Shown: positions 19,650-28,440 of the stretch, in pieces | Layout: the number at the start of each line of letters is the position of its first letter | Position numbering within the stretch: the first letter of the stretch is position 1 | Origin: Streptomyces sp. LHD-70 | GTDB taxonomy: Bacteria; Actinomycetota; Actinomycetes; Streptomycetales; Streptomycetaceae | Assembly: GCF_031157275.1 (NCBI RefSeq) | Contig: NZ_JAVIFW010000007.1 | Location: 62,001-126,000, forward strand | DNA length: 64,000 bases | Reading direction: 5' to 3' | Notes under the pieces: generated by a model | Database searches by the model: none | Seen by the model: the letters and a program-made list of their open reading frames with translations, nothing else | Told to the model about the DNA's origin: nothing | Translations under genes and position numbers: made by a program

Positions 19650-20945
19650 ATGCGTTCATCGACGATGTCGCAGCACCGGCCGTCCCGCCGTACGGTCCTG
19701 CGGATCGGCGGCGCCCTCGCGGGCGCGGCCGCGGGCGGTGCGGTGCTCTCCGGGTACGCGTCCTCGGCCGAGGGGCGGACACGGGTGCGGTTCCTGCAGA
19801 ACAAGCCCGAGGCCGTGCCGTACTTCCGCCGCCTGGTCAACCGGTTCAACGCCGCGCAGTCCGAGTTCTTCGTCGTCCACGACTCGACGCCCGCTCCGCT
19901 CGTCCCGCAGTTCGTCCGGGGCACGCCGCCCGACCTGGGGTGTTACAACTACAACCTGGAGACGTCCAACTTCCTTGCCCGGGGTGCCCTTTCGGACCTG
20001 GCGGAGCTTCCGGAGGCGCGGCGGATCGACGACCGGATCCAGGATCTCGTCGGGCAGTACGCGCAGTACGGGTCCGAGACCAGCGTGCTGCCGTACTCCG
20101 CGACCGCGGCCGGCGTCATCTACAACAAGGCGCTCTTCGAGCGGGCCGACGTCGCGGTCCCGACGACCTGGAGTGAACTCCTGGCGGCCTGCCGGACGTT
20201 CCGGGCGCGGGGCATCGTGCCGATCGTCCAGACGTACAAGGATCTCTGGACCATCTCGCAGGGGCTGTTCGACTACGTGACGGGGAGCGCCCTCGACGTC
20301 ACCGGGTTCTTCGCGCGGCTCAAGGAGCAGGGCGCGGACGCCGGGCCGGGGGCGGAGGTGTCGTTCGGCGCGGAGTTCCGGGACGCGGCCGAGAAGATGC
20401 TCGCCCTCGGGAAGTACACCAACCGGGATGCGGCGAGCCGGGGTTACTACGACGGGAACGTGGCGTTCGCGCGCGGCCGAGCGGCGATGTATCTGCAGGG
20501 TCCGTGGGCGCTCGGCGAGGTCGAGAAGATCAACCCGGAGCTGCGGCTCGGTACGTTCGCCCTGCCGGCGACGGAGGACCCGAAGGACGTCAAGGTCCGG
20601 GTCAACCTCGACCTGGCCCTGTGGGTGCCGGACGCCGCCCGGCAGCCGGAGGGGGCGCGGGCGTTCCTGCGGTATCTGATGCGGCAGCCGGTGATGGACG
20701 CGTACAACGCGGAGTTCGTCGGCTGGTCCACGACGAGGAACGCTCCACCGGTCGCCGACGACCGGGTCGAGGGGCTGCAGCCCTATCTGGACTCGGGCCG
20801 CTTCTTCCAGGGCGCCGGCACCTACCTGCCCGGCGCGATCCCGCACGACAACTATCTGCAGAAGCTGGTGACCGGCGGCAACGCCGAGGCCTTCCTCAAC
20901 CGGCTCGACGAGGACTGGGCGCGCTACGCCCAGCGCAACCTGTGA
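19650..20945 (+). CDS. Sugar ABC transporter solute-binding protein (lipobox Cys replaced by Tyr)
   Basis: A 431-residue family 1 binding protein that should capture an alpha-glucoside outside the membrane. The N-terminus has a Tat-type twin arginine (R13-R14 in RRTVLRIGG) and a hydrophobic stretch ending AVLSG-Y36-ASS. The position where a lipoprotein would have Cys (LSGCA) is Tyr36, encoded TAC rather than TGC, so lipidation looks lost; the protein may be released or remain attached by an uncleaved signal. The gene starts 12 bases after the GH13 stop and is followed by two permease genes. Confidence 0.85.
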   Translation: MRSSTMSQHRPSRRTVLRIGGALAGAAAGGAVLSGYASSAEGRTRVRFLQNKPEAVPYFRRLVNRFNAAQSEFFVVHDSTPAPLVPQFVRGTPPDLGCYNYNLETSNFLARGALSDLAELPEARRIDDRIQDLVGQYAQYGSETSVLPYSATAAGVIYNKALFERADVAVPTTWSELLAACRTFRARGIVPIVQTYKDLWTISQGLFDYVTGSALDVTGFFARLKEQGADAGPGAEVSFGAEFRDAAEKMLALGKYTNRDAASRGYYDGNVAFARGRAAMYLQGPWALGEVEKINPELRLGTFALPATEDPKDVKVRVNLDLALWVPDAARQPEGARAFLRYLMRQPVMDAYNAEFVGWSTTRNAPPVADDRVEGLQPYLDSGRFFQGAGTYLPGAIPHDNYLQKLVTGGNAEAFLNRLDEDWARYAQRNL

Positions 20946-20969
20946 CGTGGTGACCGGAGGGAACCGACG

Positions 20970-21914
20970 ATGAGCGCACCGGCCATCACCAGGCCAGGCC
21001 CCGAGAGGGCCACCACCCCGCCGCCGGACCCGGGCGGGCCGCGGCGCCGCCGGCGCGGGGCCGAGCGGACGTACTACCTGATGCTGATCCCCGCGGTCCT
21101 GCTGTTCACCGTGTTCATCACGATGACCGGCCTGGTGGGGATGTTCTACAGCTTCACCGACTACGCGGGCTTCGGCGACTGGGAGTTCGTGGGCCTCAGC
21201 AACTACACCTCCATGCTCGGCGACTCCCGCATCCTGGAGTCGTACGGCTTCACCCTCTGGTTCGCGGTCGTCACCACCGTGGTGGTCAACGCCGTGGCGC
21301 TGCTCCTTGCCATCGGGCTGAACGGCCGCATCAGGTGGAAGACCGGGCTGCGCGGTGTCTACTTCATCCCGATGGTGATCTCCGGCATCGTCATCGCGTA
21401 CGTCTTCAACCACCTGTTCTCCAACGCGGTCCCGGCGCTCGCGACGCATCTCGGCTGGGAGGCCGGGCAGACCAGCCTGCTGGCGAACGAGAGTTGGGCC
21501 TGGCTGGCCGTCGTCATCGTGACGGCCTGGCAGGCCACCCCCAGCGCCATGATCATCTATCTCGCCGGTCTGATGGCCGTCCCGAGGGACATCTACGAGG
21601 CCGCCGAACTGGACGGCGCGGGCCCCTGGCGCCGCTTCCGCAGCATCACGTTCCCCCTGCTCATCGGCTATGTCGTCATCAACACGATCCTGGGCTTCAA
21701 GGGCTTCCTGAACGCGTACGACATCATCGTCGGCCTCACCGGCGGCGGTCCCGGGACCGCGACCATGAGCGTCGCCATGACGATCTTCGGCGGCTTCGAG
21801 GACGGCGAGTACGCCTTCCAGATGGCCAACGCGGTGGTGTTCTTCCTCTTCACCGCGGGCGTCTCCCTGCTCCAACTGCTCTTCGTACGCAACCGCGAGG
21901 TGAACCTGTCATGA
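20970..21914 (+). CDS. Sugar ABC transporter permease (MalF-like)
   Basis: A 314-residue membrane protein of the binding-protein-dependent sugar importer. A charged N-terminus of about 30 residues precedes six predicted membrane helices (first near YLMLIPAVLLFTVFITM). The EAA loop that contacts the ATPase reads IYEAAELDGAGPWRRF. There is no ATPase gene in the operon; in Streptomyces such importers usually share the MsiK ATPase encoded elsewhere. Its stop overlaps the next permease start (ATGA). Confidence 0.9.
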   Translation: MSAPAITRPGPERATTPPPDPGGPRRRRRGAERTYYLMLIPAVLLFTVFITMTGLVGMFYSFTDYAGFGDWEFVGLSNYTSMLGDSRILESYGFTLWFAVVTTVVVNAVALLLAIGLNGRIRWKTGLRGVYFIPMVISGIVIAYVFNHLFSNAVPALATHLGWEAGQTSLLANESWAWLAVVIVTAWQATPSAMIIYLAGLMAVPRDIYEAAELDGAGPWRRFRSITFPLLIGYVVINTILGFKGFLNAYDIIVGLTGGGPGTATMSVAMTIFGGFEDGEYAFQMANAVVFFLFTAGVSLLQLLFVRNREVNLS

Positions 21915-22762
21915 CGATCACCGCCCGCAGGGCCGGCGAGGAGGGCCGCCCGGCGAGCCGGCTGCGGACAGGGCTGCTCGCCGTGGGCACGCTCGCCGTG
22001 CTCGTCCCCCTCGTCTTCGCGGTCCTCATGGCCCTGAAGACCGACCGCCAGGCGGCCTCCGGCTCCGGCTTCGACCTGCCCTCGCCGCTGGAGCTCGGCA
22101 ACTTCCGCACGGCATGGGAACTCACCGACTTCCCCCGGGCCTTCGCGGTCTCGCTGCTGATCAGCGTGGTGGCGGTGGCGGGCCAGCTGATCGTGTCCTC
22201 GCTCGCCGCGTACGCGATCGCGCGCAACTGGGACCGCAGGCTGTTCCGGTGGTCGTACTTCTACCTGCTCGCCGCGATGTTCATCCCGTTCCCCGTGGTG
22301 GCGCTGCCGCAGGTGAAGCTGACGTCGATGGCGGGCCTGGACAATCCGCTCGGCGTCGCCGTGCTGCACATCCTGTTCGGGATCTCGTTCAACATCCTGC
22401 TGTACACGGCGTTTCTGCGCTCCATCCCGTACGAGCTGGAGGAGAGCGCGCGGATCGACGGCTGCTCGACCTGGCAGACGTTCTGGAAGCTGATCTTTCC
22501 GCTGCTCGCGCCGATGAACGCGACCGTCGGGATCTTCGCGTTCCTGATGTCGTGGAACGACTTCATGATGCCGTCGATGATCATCGGTGATCCGTCGATG
22601 CAGACGATCCCCGTGGTGCAGAAGATCTTCCAGCTCAAGTTCTCCTCCAACTACAACGTGGCCTTCGCCTCCTACCTGATGGCGATGGCGCCGACGCTGC
22701 TCGCGTATCTCTTCGCCCAGCGCTGGGTGATGTCGGGGGTCACGCGCGGCGCGATCAAGTGA
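21911..22762 (+). CDS. Sugar ABC transporter permease (MalG-like)
   Basis: A 283-residue partner permease with about six membrane helices (first near GLLAVGTLAVLVPLVFAV) and the EAA loop LEESARIDGCSTWQTF. The ATG at 21911 overlaps the upstream stop by four bases, so the two permeases are made together and should form the heterodimeric channel for the alpha-glucoside. The frame is open upstream, but the overlap start gives the expected MalG length. Confidence 0.9.
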   Translation: MTITARRAGEEGRPASRLRTGLLAVGTLAVLVPLVFAVLMALKTDRQAASGSGFDLPSPLELGNFRTAWELTDFPRAFAVSLLISVVAVAGQLIVSSLAAYAIARNWDRRLFRWSYFYLLAAMFIPFPVVALPQVKLTSMAGLDNPLGVAVLHILFGISFNILLYTAFLRSIPYELEESARIDGCSTWQTFWKLIFPLLAPMNATVGIFAFLMSWNDFMMPSMIIGDPSMQTIPVVQKIFQLKFSSNYNVAFASYLMAMAPTLLAYLFAQRWVMSGVTRGAIK

Positions 22763-22811
22763 CGCCACCTCCACCACCTTCCAACTCGCCTTCATACCCC
22801 TGGAGTTCCGC

Positions 22812-24449
22812 ATGTCCGACACCTGGTGGAAGCACGCCGTCGTCTACCAGATCTACCCCCGCAGCTTCGCCGACACGGACGGGGACGGCATCGGCAACCT
22901 CGCCGGGGTCACCTCCCGCGTCCCCTATCTGAAGCAACTCGGCGTCGACGCCGTCTGGTTGAGCCCGTTCTACCCGTCCGCGCTCGCCGACGGCGGCTAC
23001 GACGTGGACGACCACCGCGACGTCGACCCGCGCCTGGGCACCCTCGGCGCGTTCGACGCGATGGTGCGGGCGCTGCACGACGCCGGCATCAAGGTCGTCG
23101 TCGACATCGTGCCGAACCACTCCTCCGACCGGCACGAGTGGTTCCGGGCCGCACTCGCCGCCGGGCGGGGTTCGCGGGAGCGGGAGCGCTACATCTTCCG
23201 TGACGGCCTCGGCCCGAACGGTGAACTGCCGCCCAGCGACTGGGAGTCGTGCTTCGGCGGCGGCGCCTGGGAGCCGGTCGGCGACGGCCAGTGGTACTTC
23301 CACTTCTTCGCGAAGGAGCAGCCGGACCTCAACTGGGACGACGCCGAGGTCCGCGAGGACTTCCTCGACACGCTGCGCTTCTGGTCGGACCGCGGCGTCG
23401 ACGGATTCCGCGTGGACGTGGCGCACGGGCTCGCAAAGGATCTGTCCGAGCCGCTCGCCCCATGGTCCGAGGTCGGCATGGAGCCGCGCACGGACGGCTC
23501 GCACCCGCTGTGGGACCGGGACGCCGTGCACGAGATCTACGCGTCCTGGCGCCGGGTCTTCGACGCGTACGACCCGCCGCGGTTCGCGGTCGCCGAGGCC
23601 TTCGCCCACCCGTCCCGCCGGGCCCGCTACGCCTCGCCCGACGGCCTCGGCCAGGCCTTCAACTTCGAGATGCAGGAGGCGGGTTGGCGGTCCGCGGACT
23701 TCGCGCGGGCCATCGACTCGGGCCTCGCGCAGGCCGCGGAGAGCGGGTCCACGACGACCTGGCTGCTCGGCTGCCACGACACGGCCCGCGTCGCCACGCG
23801 GTACGGACTCCCCGAGCACCCGAAGCTCACCGCCATCGAGGCCGCCAAGGAGTGGCTGCTCACGGACGGTTCCGCCCCGGCCCTGGACCGCGCACTCGGC
23901 GAGCGCCGCGCCCGCGCCGCGGCCCTGGTGACCTGGGCGCTGCCCGGTTCGACGTACATCTACCAGGGCGAGGAGCTGGGCCTGCACGAGGTGGGCGACC
24001 TGCCGGAGGAGGTCCTCCAGGACCCGGTCGCGACCCGGTCCGGCGGGCGGGAGAAGGGCCGCGACGGCTGCCGTGTCCCGCTCCCCTGGACGGCAGACGG
24101 CCCGTCCTTCGGCTTCGGTCCCGGCCCGGCGCGGCCGCCTCAGCCGGACTGGTTCGGCGCGTACGCGGTCTCCGTACAGGAGCGGGACGAGCACTCCACG
24201 CTGAACCTGTACCGCACGGCGCTGCGGCTGCGGAGCACGCTCGACGCGGGGCCCGGCTTCGCGTGGGTCGACACAGGCTCGGCGGACGTCCTGCACTTCC
24301 GGCGCGCGGGCGGCTGGCACTGCGTCACCAACTTCGGGGCGGACCCGGTGCGGCTGCCCGAGGGTGAGCTCCTGTTGGCCAGCAGCCCGGTCGAGCCGGA
24401 CGGACGGCTTCCGGGGGATGCGACGGCCTGGGTGCGGGCCCTGGACTGA
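22812..24449 (+). CDS. GH13 alpha-glucosidase, second copy in the operon
   Basis: A 545-residue intracellular glycosidase, clearly paralogous to the enzyme at 17907 along its whole length. GH13 motifs: DIVPNHSSD, nucleophile Asp202 in GFRVDVAH, acid/base Glu262 in VAEAFAHP, and Asp323 in GCHDTAR. The last motif has Cys where most relatives have Asn (NHD), which may alter specificity but leaves the catalytic triad intact. It is preceded by a 49-bp gap and closes the operon. The two enzymes may divide labour between linkage types. Confidence 0.88.
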   Translation: MSDTWWKHAVVYQIYPRSFADTDGDGIGNLAGVTSRVPYLKQLGVDAVWLSPFYPSALADGGYDVDDHRDVDPRLGTLGAFDAMVRALHDAGIKVVVDIVPNHSSDRHEWFRAALAAGRGSRERERYIFRDGLGPNGELPPSDWESCFGGGAWEPVGDGQWYFHFFAKEQPDLNWDDAEVREDFLDTLRFWSDRGVDGFRVDVAHGLAKDLSEPLAPWSEVGMEPRTDGSHPLWDRDAVHEIYASWRRVFDAYDPPRFAVAEAFAHPSRRARYASPDGLGQAFNFEMQEAGWRSADFARAIDSGLAQAAESGSTTTWLLGCHDTARVATRYGLPEHPKLTAIEAAKEWLLTDGSAPALDRALGERRARAAALVTWALPGSTYIYQGEELGLHEVGDLPEEVLQDPVATRSGGREKGRDGCRVPLPWTADGPSFGFGPGPARPPQPDWFGAYAVSVQERDEHSTLNLYRTALRLRSTLDAGPGFAWVDTGSADVLHFRRAGGWHCVTNFGADPVRLPEGELLLASSPVEPDGRLPGDATAWVRALD

Positions 24450-24538
24450 GTCGGCCGACTGAATCGACCGGTCCCGGCACCGCCGTACGCTGAATCCGGT
24501 ACGTGAGGACCGCGTACGGGAGCGACGGAAGGTGGCCC

Positions 24539-25213
24539 GTGGTGGGCGAGATGCCGGTGGACGAGGTGATGGCCGAGCTGGCCGCGCTCGACGACCCGAA
24601 GGCGCGGGCGGTCAACGAGCGGCACGGGGACGACCACGGGGTCAACCTCAGCAAGCTGCGGGCGCTCGCGAAGCGGCTGAAGACGCAGCAGGAGCTGGCC
24701 CGCGCGCTGTGGGCGACGGACGACACCGCGGCGAGGCTCCTCGCGCTCCTCGTCTGCCGTCCGAAGGCGTTCGACCGGGACGAGCTGGACGTCATGGTGC
24801 GCGCGGCGCGTACGCCCAAGGTGCACGACTGGCTCGTGAACCACGTGGTGAAGAAGAGCCCGCACGCCGAGGAGCTGCGCGTGGCCTGGTCCGCCGACCC
24901 GGACCCGGCCGTCGCGAGCGCCGGGTGGGCGCTGACCGCCGAGCGCGTGGTGAAGAGGCCCGACGGCCTCGATCTGGCGGGACTCCTGGACGTCGTCGAG
25001 GCGGAGATGAAGGACGCCCCGGACCGGTTGCAGTGGGCGATGAACACCTGCCTGGCCCAGATCGGCATCGAGCACTCAGAGCTCCGCGCCCGCGCCCTCG
25101 GCATCGGCGAACGCCTTGAGGTCCTCAGGGACTACCCGACGTCCCCCGGCTGCACGTCGCCGTACGCACCGGTGTGGATCGGCGAGATGGTGCGCCGCAA
25201 GGAGGCCATGTAG
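24539..25213 (+). CDS. DNA alkylation repair protein, AlkD-like HEAT fold
   Basis: A 224-residue helical protein matching the AlkD/AlkC superfamily, which excises or binds bulky cationic alkyl adducts such as N3- or N7-alkylpurines. Visible pattern: LSKLRALAKRLK, ELARALWATDDTAARLLAL, DWLVNHVVKKSPHAEEL and RLQWAMNTCLAQIGI, an all-helical repeat architecture of the expected size. GTG at 24539 follows GGAAGG (24527-24532). Single gene; the gap of 90 bp before it contains a short perfect palindrome (24449-24460) of unclear meaning. Confidence 0.75.
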   Translation: MVGEMPVDEVMAELAALDDPKARAVNERHGDDHGVNLSKLRALAKRLKTQQELARALWATDDTAARLLALLVCRPKAFDRDELDVMVRAARTPKVHDWLVNHVVKKSPHAEELRVAWSADPDPAVASAGWALTAERVVKRPDGLDLAGLLDVVEAEMKDAPDRLQWAMNTCLAQIGIEHSELRARALGIGERLEVLRDYPTSPGCTSPYAPVWIGEMVRRKEAM

Positions 25214-25312
25214 CCGTCGATCACGGCGCCGGTGCGGCGCCGGTGCGGCGCCGCTCCCCCTCCCCGCCGCTCAGCACGCGTGCGGTCCCTGCCCTGCCCG
25301 TGTCCTGCGCCG

Positions 25313-25804
25313 CTACCAGTTCAGTTCGAGCGAGCCGCCCACCGGAAGGGCGTGCCAGCGGTCGGCGCAGGTGTCGAGGCGGGCCACGATGCGCTCGACG
25401 AGCGGGGTGGCCGCCTCGGCCTCCGGCACGTAGGCGGGGAGGGTCTTCGCGTGGCCGCGGCGCAGCTCCCACACCGGTACGGCGATGCCCGCCAGCTCCT
25501 CCGAGCGCTCCATGTCGGCCTTGGCGCGCGGTGTCGACTGCGCCGGCCGCTGCTTGCGGCGGCGCGCGGCCCTGGTGCGTTCGGCCGGGTCGGCGGGCCA
25601 GAACATGCCGTTGTCCCCGGCGGCCAGGCGTCCGTACACCCCCAGCTCGATGCCCGCTTCGGCCTCGACGAGGAAGTGCACGAGGTCGTGCGGAAGGTAC
25701 GGGTGGCCGCCGGGGCCGCCTCGCGGGGCCAGGGCCGCGCCCGCCTCGCGGTGCACCGCGATGTCGTAGCTCGTGCCGGGGCCCTTGGTGAAGACGATGC
25801 GCAT
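25313..25804 (-). CDS. Conserved hypothetical protein
   Basis: A 163-residue soluble protein without a recognised catalytic motif. It begins MRIVFTKGPGTSYDIAVHRE and contains LPHDLVHFLVEAEAGIELGV, a pattern I associate with an actinobacterial family of unknown function. The ATG at 25804 is the first start giving this domain; the frame stays open far upstream by chance. It is divergent from the helicase gene (133 bp between). Confidence 0.65.
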   Translation of the reverse strand: MRIVFTKGPGTSYDIAVHREAGAALAPRGGPGGHPYLPHDLVHFLVEAEAGIELGVYGRLAAGDNGMFWPADPAERTRAARRRKQRPAQSTPRAKADMERSEELAGIAVPVWELRRGHAKTLPAYVPEAEAATPLVERIVARLDTCADRWHALPVGGSLELNW

Positions 25805-25937
25805 GTCAGCACGGTAGGCGCCGGTCCTGTGGCGCCGCACCGGCTTTTCCGCCGGTACTGTTTCAGGGACTCTCCTCAGTTCTGCTGACCACTCCTGCCG
25901 GGCCTTCCTCGGTACGTACGCCTGCGGAAGGCTCCTC

Positions 25938-27323
25938 ATGACGCACCCCGAACACCCCGAACTCCCGGACGCCGACGGCTTCGCCGGGCTCGGGCTGCCC
26001 GCCCCGGTGCTGCGGGCCCTCGCCGAGCGGGGCGTGCGCGAGCCGTTCCCCATCCAGGCGGCGACGGTGCCCGACGCGCTCGCCGGTCGGGACGTGCTCG
26101 GGCGCGGGCGGACCGGTTCCGGCAAGACGCTCGCGTTCGGTCTGCCGCTGCTGGCGCGGACGGCCGGGCGGCGGGCCGAGCCGAAGCAGCCGCTCGCGCT
26201 GATCCTGGCGCCCACGCGCGAGCTGGCCCAGCAGGTCACCGAGGCACTCACGCCGTACGCCGAGGCGCTGCGGCTGCGGGTCGCGACAGTCGTCGGCGGC
26301 CTGTCCATCGGCCGCCAGATCGCCGCGCTGCGGGACGGCGCCGAGGTGGTCGTCGCCACCCCCGGCCGCCTGCACGACCTGGTCGAGCGCAAGGCCGTCC
26401 GCCTGGGGCGGGTCCGGATCACCGTGCTCGACGAGGCCGACCAGATGTGTGACCTGGGCTTCCTTCCGCAGGTCAGGGAGGCGCTCGACCTGGTGGCGGC
26501 CGACGGTCAGCGGCTGCTGTTCTCGGCGACCCTGGAACGGGACGTCGCACAGCTCGTCGAGGGCTATCTGCGCGAGCCGGTCGTGCACTCCGTCGACCCG
26601 TCCGCGGGCGTGGTCACGGCGATGGAGCACCACGTACTCGTCGTCCACGGGCCCGACCGGTACGCCGTCACGACGGAGATCGCCGCGCGCGACGGCCGTG
26701 TCCTGCTCTTCCTCGACACCAAGCACGGCGTCGACCAGCTCACCCGGCACCTGCGGGCGAGCGGGGTGCACGCCGCGGCGCTGCACAGCGGGAAGTCGCA
26801 GCCGCAGCGCAGCCGGACGCTCGCGCAGTTCAGGAACGGGGAGGTCACCGCCCTCGTGGCGACCAACGTCGCCGCCCGCGGCCTGCACGTCGACGACCTC
26901 GATCTGGTCGTCAACGTCGACCCGCCGGCCGACGCCAAGGACTACCTGCACCGCGCCGGGCGCACCGCTCGCGCCGGGGAGTCGGGCCGGGTCGTCACGC
27001 TCGTACTGTCGGGTGGGCGGCGGGAGTTGAGCGGCGTGACGGCTGAGGCGGGCGTCGAGCCGAAGGTCACCAAGGTGCGCTCGGGCGAGGCGGAGCTGAG
27101 CCGGATCACCGGGGCGAGGACGCCCTCCGGCACGTCGCTCGACGGTGCGGCACCCCGCCCCAAGAACACCAACCAGCCCTTCCGCGGACTGGGAAGCACG
27201 AAGGGCGACACGGGGACGGGCGGCACGAGGACCGCCAAGGGCGGCGGCGGTTCCCGCAAGTCGGCCGAGGCCCGCAAGCTCGCCGAAGCCCGCAAGGCGG
27301 CCCGGGTGCGCAGGGGCCGCTGA
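25938..27323 (+). CDS. DEAD-box RNA helicase
   Basis: A 461-residue ATP-dependent RNA helicase, presumably helping RNA structure remodelling or ribosome assembly. Motifs in order: Q-motif region PFPIQAATVPDAL, I RTGSGKT, Ia PTRELAQQV, II VLDEADQM, III FSATLE, then the C-terminal RecA domain with TNVAARGLHVDDL and HRAGRTAR. A basic, glycine-rich tail (about 385-461) probably binds RNA. ATG at 25938. An octamer tandem array begins within its last codons and runs through the stop. Confidence 0.93.
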   Translation: MTHPEHPELPDADGFAGLGLPAPVLRALAERGVREPFPIQAATVPDALAGRDVLGRGRTGSGKTLAFGLPLLARTAGRRAEPKQPLALILAPTRELAQQVTEALTPYAEALRLRVATVVGGLSIGRQIAALRDGAEVVVATPGRLHDLVERKAVRLGRVRITVLDEADQMCDLGFLPQVREALDLVAADGQRLLFSATLERDVAQLVEGYLREPVVHSVDPSAGVVTAMEHHVLVVHGPDRYAVTTEIAARDGRVLLFLDTKHGVDQLTRHLRASGVHAAALHSGKSQPQRSRTLAQFRNGEVTALVATNVAARGLHVDDLDLVVNVDPPADAKDYLHRAGRTARAGESGRVVTLVLSGGRRELSGVTAEAGVEPKVTKVRSGEAELSRITGARTPSGTSLDGAAPRPKNTNQPFRGLGSTKGDTGTGGTRTAKGGGGSRKSAEARKLAEARKAARVRRGR

Positions 27324-27446
27324 GCCGATGGGCCGGGGGGCCGGGGGGCCGGGGGGCCGGTGGGCCGCTGAGCCGCTGAGCCGCTAAGCCGGTGGGCCGG
27401 TGGGCCGGTGGGCCGGTGGGCCGGTGGGCCGGTGGGCCGGTGGGCC
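27319..27446. repeat. Octamer tandem array, 16 units
   Basis: Sixteen consecutive 8-bp units, all variants of GGTGGGCC: GCTGAGCC, GATGGGCC, GGGGGGCC three times, GGTGGGCC, GCTGAGCC twice, GCTAAGCC, then seven perfect GGTGGGCC. The first unit contains the helicase stop codon, and the array fills almost the whole gap to the convergent gene ending at 27466. A non-triplet unit in a non-coding gap suggests slipped-strand expansion; each GGCC is self-complementary, so the RNA could fold. Confidence 0.9.
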
Positions 27447-27465
27447 GAGCCTCGGGGGCCTGCGC

Positions 27466-27876
27466 TCACCGTGAGCTGATCCGCAACTGCACCTCCCGCT
27501 CCTGGTCGCCCGAGACCGTGCCCTCGTCGTGGAACTCGAAGGCGTCCTCCAGCGCGCCGTGGACGGCCGCGACGTCCAGCGGTGTGCCCTGCAGCGTGAC
27601 CTCGACCGGTCCGTGCACGCCCACGGGCCGGCGCGGCACGCTGGACGCGGTGGCCGGGGTCGTCACGTCGAGGGTGGCGGACCAGACGGTGGGCGTGTGC
27701 GGGTGCTTGTCGGGCGTCACCGGGCCGGACTCCTCGTACGGGAACAGGCTGCTCAGGTAGTCGAGGACGGCGTGGGCCTCGTCGGCCTTGCAGTCACTCA
27801 GCGTCACGGTGACACAGCGGCTGCTCGAGGCCGAGGCCCCGTCCGCTGCCTTGCTCGTGGTGCTCTGGTCGTTCAT
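27466..27876 (-). CDS. Hypothetical protein
   Basis: A 136-residue protein with no family that I recognise. After a Ser/Ala-rich start (20 residues) the sequence reads CVTVTLSDCKADEAHAVLDY and then alternating beta-like segments (VWSATLDVTTP, PVEVTLQGTPLDVAAVHGAL), suggesting a small alpha/beta domain. ATG at 27876 follows GAAGGAA. A 17-bp sequence is duplicated in tandem upstream (27893-27926). It precedes the VOC gene's end in the same direction, separated by about 190 bp. Confidence 0.6.
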   Translation of the reverse strand: MNDQSTTSKAADGASASSSRCVTVTLSDCKADEAHAVLDYLSSLFPYEESGPVTPDKHPHTPTVWSATLDVTTPATASSVPRRPVGVHGPVEVTLQGTPLDVAAVHGALEDAFEFHDEGTVSGDQEREVQLRISSR

Positions 27877-27892
27877 GGGCCGTTCCTTCGTA

Positions 27893-27926
27893 GGGCTGAG
27901 TCCATCGCCGGGCTGAGTCCATCGCC
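27893..27926. repeat. 17-bp tandem duplication
   Basis: GGGCTGAGTCCATCGCC occurs twice back to back (27893-27909 and 27910-27926), just upstream of the start of the leftward hypothetical gene. No function can be assigned. Confidence 0.8.
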
Positions 27927-28068
27927 GGGGTGCGCGCTTCAGCGGGCTGCGAGCCTCGGCGGGCTGCGACCTGCCACCCCCAAGCGAACCACCGCAGCCG
28001 CTCGGGCGCGCGCCGCGCGCCACCGGAGCCGCGGCGGGAGCCACGGCGGGAGCCACGGCCGGAGAGGC

Positions 28069-28440
28069 TCACTCCTGGCAGAGGCAGAAAGGGTGCCCCG
28101 CCGGGTCCGCGTACACCCGGAAGCCGCGCTGTCCGTCCTGGTCGTCCAGGTCGAGCGGTACCGCGCCCAGGGCGAGGGCCTGCGTCTCGGCCGCCCCCAT
28201 GTCCCTGACGTGGAAGTCGAGGTGCAGCTGCTGGGAGTTGTCGTCGGCGCGCGGCCACTGGGGCGGACGGTGGCCGGGGGCGCGCTGGAAGGCGATGCGG
28301 TGGCCTCCCGGCACGTACAGGTCGTACCAGTTGTCGTCGTACTTCTTCACCTCGCCCCCGAGGAGCCCCTGGTAGAAGCCCGAGAGGGCGACCGGGTCCG
28401 GGCAGTCCACGGCGACCAGGCAGTACTCGACCGCACGCAT
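28069..28440 (-). CDS. VOC superfamily (glyoxalase/bleomycin-resistance fold) protein
   Basis: A 123-residue single VOC module, consistent with a small dioxygenase-like, lyase or ligand-binding protein. Seen: the N-terminal strand EYCLVAVDCPDPVALSGFYQ, central QLHLDFHVRD and C-terminal FRVYADPAGHPFCLCQE, where the metal or ligand side chains usually sit. The function is not fixed by sequence. ATG at 28440 follows AAGGAGGACC. It is divergent from the SARP-LysR fusion gene with 185 bp between, so it is the first candidate target of that regulator. Confidence 0.78.
   Translation of the reverse strand: MRAVEYCLVAVDCPDPVALSGFYQGLLGGEVKKYDDNWYDLYVPGGHRIAFQRAPGHRPPQWPRADDNSQQLHLDFHVRDMGAAETQALALGAVPLDLDDQDGQRGFRVYADPAGHPFCLCQE

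Noticed and set aside
24449..24460. Perfect 12-bp palindrome AGTCGGCCGACT spanning the stop codon of the second GH13 gene.
   Set aside because: Short GC-rich palindromes are common by chance at this composition; no second copy or promoter context was found.
25805..26422. Upstream extension of the hypothetical gene (369 residues from 26422).
   Set aside because: It would overlap the well-supported helicase gene on the other strand; the conserved part begins at 25804.
27319..27446. Array could be taken for a CRISPR.
   Set aside because: Units are 8 bp, directly adjacent with no unique spacers, and no cas genes are near.
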